Source: a virus. From it: a stretch of DNA of 42,413 bases. The notes below the pieces were generated by a model, which saw only the letters and a program-made list of their open reading frames with translations, was not told where the DNA came from and searched no databases. Where the stretch lies: positions 1 to 42,413 of IMG/VR virus record IMGVR_UViG_3300042861_001014, one strand, 5' to 3'. The position numbers were made by a program, and so were the translations under genes. Positions 40,601 through 42,413 of this stretch are shown piece by piece. How positions within the stretch are numbered: the first letter of the stretch is position 1; each line of letters opens with the position of its first letter.

Positions 40601-42413
40601 TCTAATGCTCTAGTAAATCCATCTTGTGTAAACATGTAAAGATATCTTGCATGTTCAAATGCAATTTTCTTTATTGTTTCTTCCGTCCATTGTCTTGAAC
40701 CTTTTTCATAAGCTTCAGGCATAAATGGATTTGGATTTCTATCTTTTGATTCTTCATATACTTCTTGAGTTTTATCAATTTGATTAACCATACTTTGAAG
40801 ACGCTCTCTAATCTTTCCATTCTTAATATCTTTTTTACTAGAAGGAAAAGCTGTTGCCAAATCTTCATCAGACATCTTCATATAATCAAGCAATTGATCT
40901 TGAAATAAAGCCGCACCACCTGTACTTAATACAGTATGTATTTGTTGGAACTTAGCAAAATCTGTTTCATCAATAAAATCAAATTGATCATTAGCAATAG
41001 AAGCTAATGTCTTTCCTTGAGCTGCAGCTTTTTGCATTAAGAAATTATATCTTTTAGGATCAAAAATTGAATTTGGATCTTCAGCTTGTGCATTCCAAAC
41101 AGCATTATATGTATCAACTACAGATTTAATATAGTTTTCTTTATTTTGTTTGTACTCAGCATATTTTTCTGGATTAGCAACTCTTTGATATAGAGCAGGT
41201 ACACCTTGGAAGAATAACTTTTGAGGTCCAGATACTACACCACCCATTAAAAATCCTGACATAAACACATCAAAACCTTGAGCTGAAAATTGTTCACCTA
41301 ATCCAGCTTTAACAGATGCATTAAATAATTCAGGTCCACCATTCATTGGATCCTTTAATAGACTGGTATAATAATTTTTAGTACCTGCAGAAATAGCTTC
41401 TTGAGAAAGTTCTTGAACACCTTCTCCTAAGTTTGCAGCAAAATATCTTAATGAACCTTGACCTAATTTTGTTAAGTTACCTTTAACTCCTGCATTAGCA
41501 ATTGTTGTAGCTAATCCTTTAAGTCCTGTACCAGCATCTTTAAATGGACTTGTTTTAGCTCCTGTTTTAATAATTCTACTACCAATACCTTTTGCTTGCT
41601 CATTAAATATTCTACCTAATGATTTATTAAATCCACCTAATGAATTACCTAAAACTAATTTATTAGTTAAATATATTACAGGCATGTTTGTCATTGTAGT
41701 TGCAAATGCAGCTTTATGTGCATTGTTTTGAATATCAGCAACTTGCTCTGTAGTAACAGGACTACCACCATTTTCACTAAACTTAATATCCATACCATCT
41801 TTAATCAATTGATTATAGACCATACCTCCTTCAAGTTTACTTTCTGATAATGCTAAATTTAAAGCTCTTACGTCTCTATAAAATGAACCAGCATACTCAG
41901 ATGCTTTGGCCATGTTAGTTAAATTTTGTGCAACTACCTCTGTAGTTTTTAATCTTTTAATAGCAGCCATTGTCTCAGGTGCAAATAATCCAGCAGTCAT
42001 TTTACCACCAGTTGTGGCAATAGACCAAAAATCTTTTGCTGCATCAACATTTTTTAAGGTAGTCATCATACCTCTTCCTGCACTATATAATCTACCAACA
42101 GTAGTAGCTTGACCAACAGCTCTTGTTAATCTTGCTGCATTAGCTGTAGTTCTTGCAGCTACTAATGGAGTTGCACCACCAAATGTCCCTACTTCTAAAG
42201 CAGCTAAAGCAACTTCTTCTAAAGCAATAGATCCTATAATACCTACAGTATATGCTGAATTTAATAATAAATTATTTGACCAAGCTAAAGCACCACCTCT
42301 ACTTGAATTACCAATTGCCATAGCATCTTCAAACTCAGTAGCTGATTTTAAATCTGTTGTCATTGACTCACCAGTAAACATAGATCCAATAGATCTATAA
42401 CCACCCATAAACC
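28699..42413 (-). CDS. Giant virion RNA polymerase polyprotein (5' end outside window)
   Basis: At least 4,569 residues without a stop; the frame stays open past the first in-window ATG (42408) to the window edge, so the N-terminus is missing or uncertain. Order: Ala/Gly-rich hydrophobic segments (1-~420) typical of ejection proteins; long charged coiled coils; a zincin domain with H1964-E-A-F-H1968 and a downstream EEYLADEF (E2030/2031); more helical sequence; the RNA polymerase core with SGADFDIDK, D3452/D3454/D3456 being the DxDxD Mg-binding motif of double-psi beta-barrel polymerases; and a C-terminal Rossmann-like domain (~4350-4475, DIIFVSIPG ... AGATILTDNKAY). In crAss-like phages this polymerase is delivered with the DNA and transcribes early genes. 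Confidence 0.88.
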   Translation of the reverse strand, partial: FMGGYRSIGSMFTGESMTTDLKSATEFEDAMAIGNSSRGGALAWSNNLLLNSAYTVGIIGSIALEEVALAALEVGTFGGATPLVAARTTANAARLTRAVGQATTVGRLYSAGRGMMTTLKNVDAAKDFWSIATTGGKMTAGLFAPETMAAIKRLKTTEVVAQNLTNMAKASEYAGSFYRDVRALNLALSESKLEGGMVYNQLIKDGMDIKFSENGGSPVTTEQVADIQNNAHKAAFATTMTNMPVIYLTNKLVLGNSLGGFNKSLGRIFNEQAKGIGSRIIKTGAKTSPFKDAGTGLKGLATTIANAGVKGNLTKLGQGSLRYFAANLGEGVQELSQEAISAGTKNYYTSLLKDPMNGGPELFNASVKAGLGEQFSAQGFDVFMSGFLMGGVVSGPQKLFFQGVPALYQRVANPEKYAEYKQNKENYIKSVVDTYNAVWNAQAEDPNSIFDPKRYNFLMQKAAAQGKTLASIANDQFDFIDETDFAKFQQIHTVLSTGGAALFQDQLLDYMKMSDEDLATAFPSSKKDIKNGKIRERLQSMVNQIDKTQEVYEESKDRNPNPFMPEAYEKGSRQWTEETIKKIAFEHARYLYMFTQDGFTRALERSNSIYQNLASDPLFDKMAANDLTVLLDQDSIDKEIQMLTEEAIVLSADKTNEKKVKEKTEKIERLAAFKNILMNAENQAKDGSFDKRKIGALRKEFEKYVQYMAKQTGSFVNKQNIDAALKQIIDYNALQGRAKVYDKTIEYLNDPQKFDLVFQRTAEVLQEQYKNRKKIFEQQVRDYVGVIQRNELANQIAKAGFIPNNEEMKKFLETGDSKYLKTFYNQKGEQLGAFDKSDLEEIQTLLKDYEQIRPDKKVEEVKTDEAVAEEARTEVDDILDGINIEVSVKDSVVLENTMQKAYAKYAAKQTAAGKKPITLDKWINSEDGKNHRAAFIAVKKIWIDNDTLINPNNPLTEEEINNETGLITWLQSQEGKTNDLVQNVVNALGLTIDDVTGQTELLPNKGENVEGNKNVTIIKKGNSVSLIELKTVDSQGNINTSYQLVDQYKQPLDEETLNRYGIASFGIYVEGDKAKALLMQKTLDNAAPDTTKFTFDDVELNYGQLVYDQTGKEFIVLSEPKQVNSQRKLLLIPSDAISPSVEDTKRATIPVKPGEFKASFSIQDLELKVLPQSVSRLNVLEPIQPYPYRNKDTTTDQWTESPEQAIARYNLVLSILTPEELAELELVIIADPQGGMNNGNLIIPGFKEANPYIQTIRAKYSVGIRISNPDVQAKVDKAIAEKGLNKNNSTNGIFGYMQNTNFIITNSQGTVINPATMTADEYKNIIYTPEGMDINPEEDLKRAQDNFALNNLLSSVLPELVALNPDGVIAISKLPNGLSFISKLGVMMYDKSPKPLTDLQFSAADENGNYLIYQLEKTETGPRTKIAISNLEGEERRQLIDRVEESLTKQGLLDGITSLTDTYVAAVLLPNGTYALVNLKSETVESEVVDELLLSYFNQIDKNVAENKNNRNDFNSEFNSNINSKVYLSGYSGYNFALEVNEYGKLQLSIKYNNTSIKLQLDRKTANNKNLTVDQKIQILFDQANETDLLKNAVSSVTNKVGFTLSKSNFKKKFSREAGVQEILNKTTTQVAPQVVSPNAIQLSADSSAIQAARNIPVVQRTAFVASEEVSTAKADAQTVKNRMQEIEKQPVSINVTTDASGKMEQTSEEVVSQIKAELDKIGLPYSDVVANDKGSTYFVVTKDGQQHEILKLVKTGNALIKPVLTKAKWINHLIKTQPQDLYNFVNAEVAALESTEEVIVTPEERADAVNIDNINPEDINIDDIAALRNGVRLNKLEAVKQQLELLKAQLTEGLVGAAKIKAVKDSQEYADLLAERKKLENEANKIIDLNTVTEDIEDIEAFKVWASLSLPDYITIEDIETLGDNLKAGGVRVGAFVLGLSNIGGGLTVNGTLFTGAKSPFKYHEAFHGVFRMLLTDAEIKKYLAIARKEVRAKLRAEGKSFEAELERFRNSANTYSNMSRERLEQEYYEEYLADEFEKFKTNAKSTQTDSSVKSLFSRIMDWIQSVFKSFTRNQLLTLYENIDAGKFKNAGVSQNQFVTSMMTGVTLEANALIPYDTEQNANGKVGYYFLDSAIAEPLVSSIAAMYIQEVSKVRDPNVKRGDILENVINDFAALYDEETEANQKLSDEQKKFLPQISEVFYNFSDELKSEVYKVLNIITKQTQEEEYNNEYFEEEVGLRNVEQYSMDASMIGGFGSLSEGLRSYLATTTIEETDYFGNKELKPGVKLIVPINFISAYNGLLKAVKNIDDPKKMLQNMYFFGLDNPQTGAVVTRLLQDFGISVETLLEAGPLPTEIKNSALFTSVVKGFTTFRVDYLFVQRDDAGAVLIYSAAQRDDINSQLESWSQAWGQAEKKIKSDVKVKNETVRTLEDFASYLTRVDLNGKLIKSNTEITDPKLSELSSKYSQDIFRLTGIKLSKQFIAFSIASSRNNPTPMQAALLNANSEQTPMMYSDITELSLIIQSGNDPFSEGKDGAASRLRTLAIQNGQFDETIGASVFKNPEGNLVYAHQLPTFHLKRIQELNDVAELERLKESDPYLANNFLLNSEAFLKMSAENRQRVLRVAGSSVGKINSTEEELNDKISGVSNKASYGNYTPQEFALSILNTYTALLNTKSNKVDVVEYYDNVLEKNVKAALAPILIRVLEASNTGDLMYLPVVKAVKFEKPGGGKVVLTDETVNIFVDRIESEYDRIRREESARVIRESNLLTADQETQLGYNNNEKGRAFKLTNTGLLLTPELKASLEEIAKREDAPSLKEALKELNITDNAFKTIVNAQLESQYTKFSEGLIDLKIEDQLGKSITEGLAATTKANQNLIESAELLNLTYDKEYNLKQIFFNDWINTSSINEVLLGDQAVTLKDGVDAVKRAKMQNAAYYSAYTSISAEDMGVMHTVDDISLVALEEPTGVSALTGKNIDRSDGQLWMTTKAFRYMWFGFGKLNPAQAKLIDKIEAGEDISSEELFGQDGYVDMGSMLNSKKLVYGDGKTFIKMSAFVLTPQLTSNKVVDENGNITWVAKENKVELHNLRVKLEAIEKTKDTISIATPLSALKMLKQRANPLSDLENTDSFTNGYTTLSAKYIGLQVLTPSNKTEVIDPTQVKNIVTSEQNDNVYVEALGMTVGQIRTAYNLATSAKVELKFKNKRNLIFSFEKGMQELAISKQNNKLTPNLTAFLRYATEGLKASQASSNLLEFFSTQDGEQKYDLNNPITLNKFEQLFLSYLSKGALAEKAPGHAVALVSDFGTKVYRRVFSVDENGVPDRSEIIRENVWNSMVNKPVLGEYDTLSVTLKDNKEGVVILDRLRSGVKEYDKDGKFTGQRYTEMLMPAHFKSVMDLVENTNGAFPDVLSKMFGVRIPSQDNHSTINIKHVDFLPGFYGSSAMFAQELIEISGADFDIDKVYMQIKDFYESKGQFYEYGKQTTDQGKYTDYLKYVSEKVAQPGTTYAEALELYKNNLQAASIANSITDAEQKTALDAGLSKNGIKALQILGLPITKEQYLDYKKKFREPYEAPMNNTILDYKYALMGNTGVTETTNKNETPISYTSASLKILQDALDELAGTKETKGLLPGLLERSREDNIDINNIIGKIKAFTNNKGAAIGAIVLPNVYLSLLTEYGVTINDKGPVISVNGITYDNFGVTREQLANGTEGLRKQDIISSLITMVTDNAKERLVAKLGLNKHALGVVGNLTALGVPIKTSLLLINNPIIQDIYSQALNKKDKLDPGVLSITKNILSGLIDSVKANEKDKTVVTEVVKVNDNLLIDAFNNPNEVTDKEKIAILNLFSNAVEIKDFTSNMSAVAGLTNGLGKDIASVNEKAEQIDKLFAKDAIMDLNPIYKSKTWQSKYLEIFNQIKNDLLPVTFLSASENFQAILTKVLENVNSDATEFTQETRAKISRDLLSYLTIKAYEQNKLNNDPQSVATLNNNLIYPGGGYESINDIVDRMRTTEAGQNNFFLDNFAISEKADDDKNQSGLNLLNANTFRSLNAGQKVDLQNSFAKLYGSLETKNDAISIINYIMVKDGLQLGYASLLEAISPFTMDSYLSQIETANKALRTDDDTNIKKVFGLNRAELESDFINNYLQSNINGPLLYTFSINNKTGLLPKGVTVEKNKVTIKWDDMGKASPKDFVRYKIEDLQTGYISYKTYMSTTQDESTTKVYEEIETKGSNQQTPIGFMFGERPTYKKVRDSIKTKNTTTAQDRYVDSVNFGAEENYALSAAEMVQLEALNDESANIEANEFGVNINGNNIANISALEAMLNAEPKQPTQPSTSVKNFDKKNLFEVTPIQTADKKAKIKASIATQFIGFGEGITGSSTEAYKKQAGKLANTGNYSSNDIIFVSIPGLRGNAEIAKREQDKTIKEAIKAVEAGATILTDNKAYTDASSYNTGEKRLYTNMEAKGYNYSEVTVDGQVIGTWSKSTQPSTGVDETTLLDSMSDLERELYEEFAAEMESDYSAIENFWDTNIQKNPQAKENLRLNNNVLSLEDLIDMYNKGIYTSQEEFIEQIKQCNL

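Noticed and set aside
28972-42112. Plus-strand frames of 60-140 codons opposite the giant gene
   Set aside because: They are antisense shadows of a continuous protein with recognisable domains; their translations are Ser/Leu/Phe/Ile-rich and motif-free.
1-42413. Stop-codon reassignment as seen in some crAss-like phages
   Set aside because: Genes end normally at TAA, TGA and TAG, and the giant late frames contain no in-frame stop under the standard code.

Overview
The window is a piece of an AT-rich, densely packed tailed-phage genome. It most likely belongs to a crAss-like phage (order Crassvirales) infecting a member of the Bacteroidota. Four things support this: (i) a giant protein of at least 4,569 residues carrying the DFDID catalytic signature of crAss-like virion RNA polymerases; (ii) a neighbouring 1,925-residue multidomain protein typical of the large virion/ejection proteins of that group; (iii) a replication block with a family-B DNA polymerase, a RecB-like nuclease, ThyX, dNMP kinase and a PhoH-like ATPase; (iv) AT-rich leaders with no consistent Shine-Dalgarno sequence and one promoter fitting the Bacteroidota TTTG / TAnnTTTG consensus. 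TAA, TGA and TAG all act as stops, so I see no sign of stop-codon reassignment. No tRNA, rRNA or CRISPR array was recognised.

Layout. (1) Positions 1-14793, plus strand: early/middle genes. First come replication genes (PD-(D/E)XK nuclease, conserved small proteins, DNA polymerase B). Next is a dNMP kinase whose original 5' end has been split off by a GIY-YIG homing-type endonuclease. Then come nucleotide-metabolism genes (HAD-like phosphatase, ThyX, MazG-like pyrophosphohydrolase), a PhoH-like ATPase, a DUF932-type protein, a free-standing zincin and many tiny conserved genes, several linked by ATGA overlaps. (2) 14794-14982: a convergent intergenic region with a strong terminator for the minus strand and a second inverted repeat. 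(3) 14983-21961, minus strand: late genes. In order of transcription these are membrane and coiled-coil proteins including a spanin-like overlapping pair, a run of very small basic/glycine-rich proteins, a candidate holin, two fibre-type proteins sharing an N-terminal segment, a beta-rich virion protein, a DUF6321-like protein and an HNH (endonuclease VII-type) gene. (4) 22065-22782, plus strand: an island of three small genes, the last encoding a helix-turn-helix protein, closed by a bidirectional terminator. (5) 22915-42413, minus strand: two giant late genes only 6 nt apart, the 1,925-residue protein with a degenerate zincin and a PD-(D/E)XK domain, and the RNA polymerase polyprotein, which runs off the window edge.

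How it fits together. In characterised crAss-like phages the DFDID protein is packaged, injected and transcribes early genes. The plus-strand genes here would then be its targets, while the minus-strand blocks would be expressed late. The nucleotide-pool genes (dNMP kinase, ThyX, MazG-like, HAD-like) feed the DNA polymerase. The most distinctive items are the giant fusion of metallopeptidase, RNA polymerase and Rossmann-like domains; the P-loop scar left by the homing endonuclease; an outer-membrane-barrel-like partner overlapping an inner-membrane spanin-like gene; and a pair of 26-bp dyad repeats at the end of the giant-gene operon. Functional statements are from reading the sequence and memory of protein families; no database search was possible.
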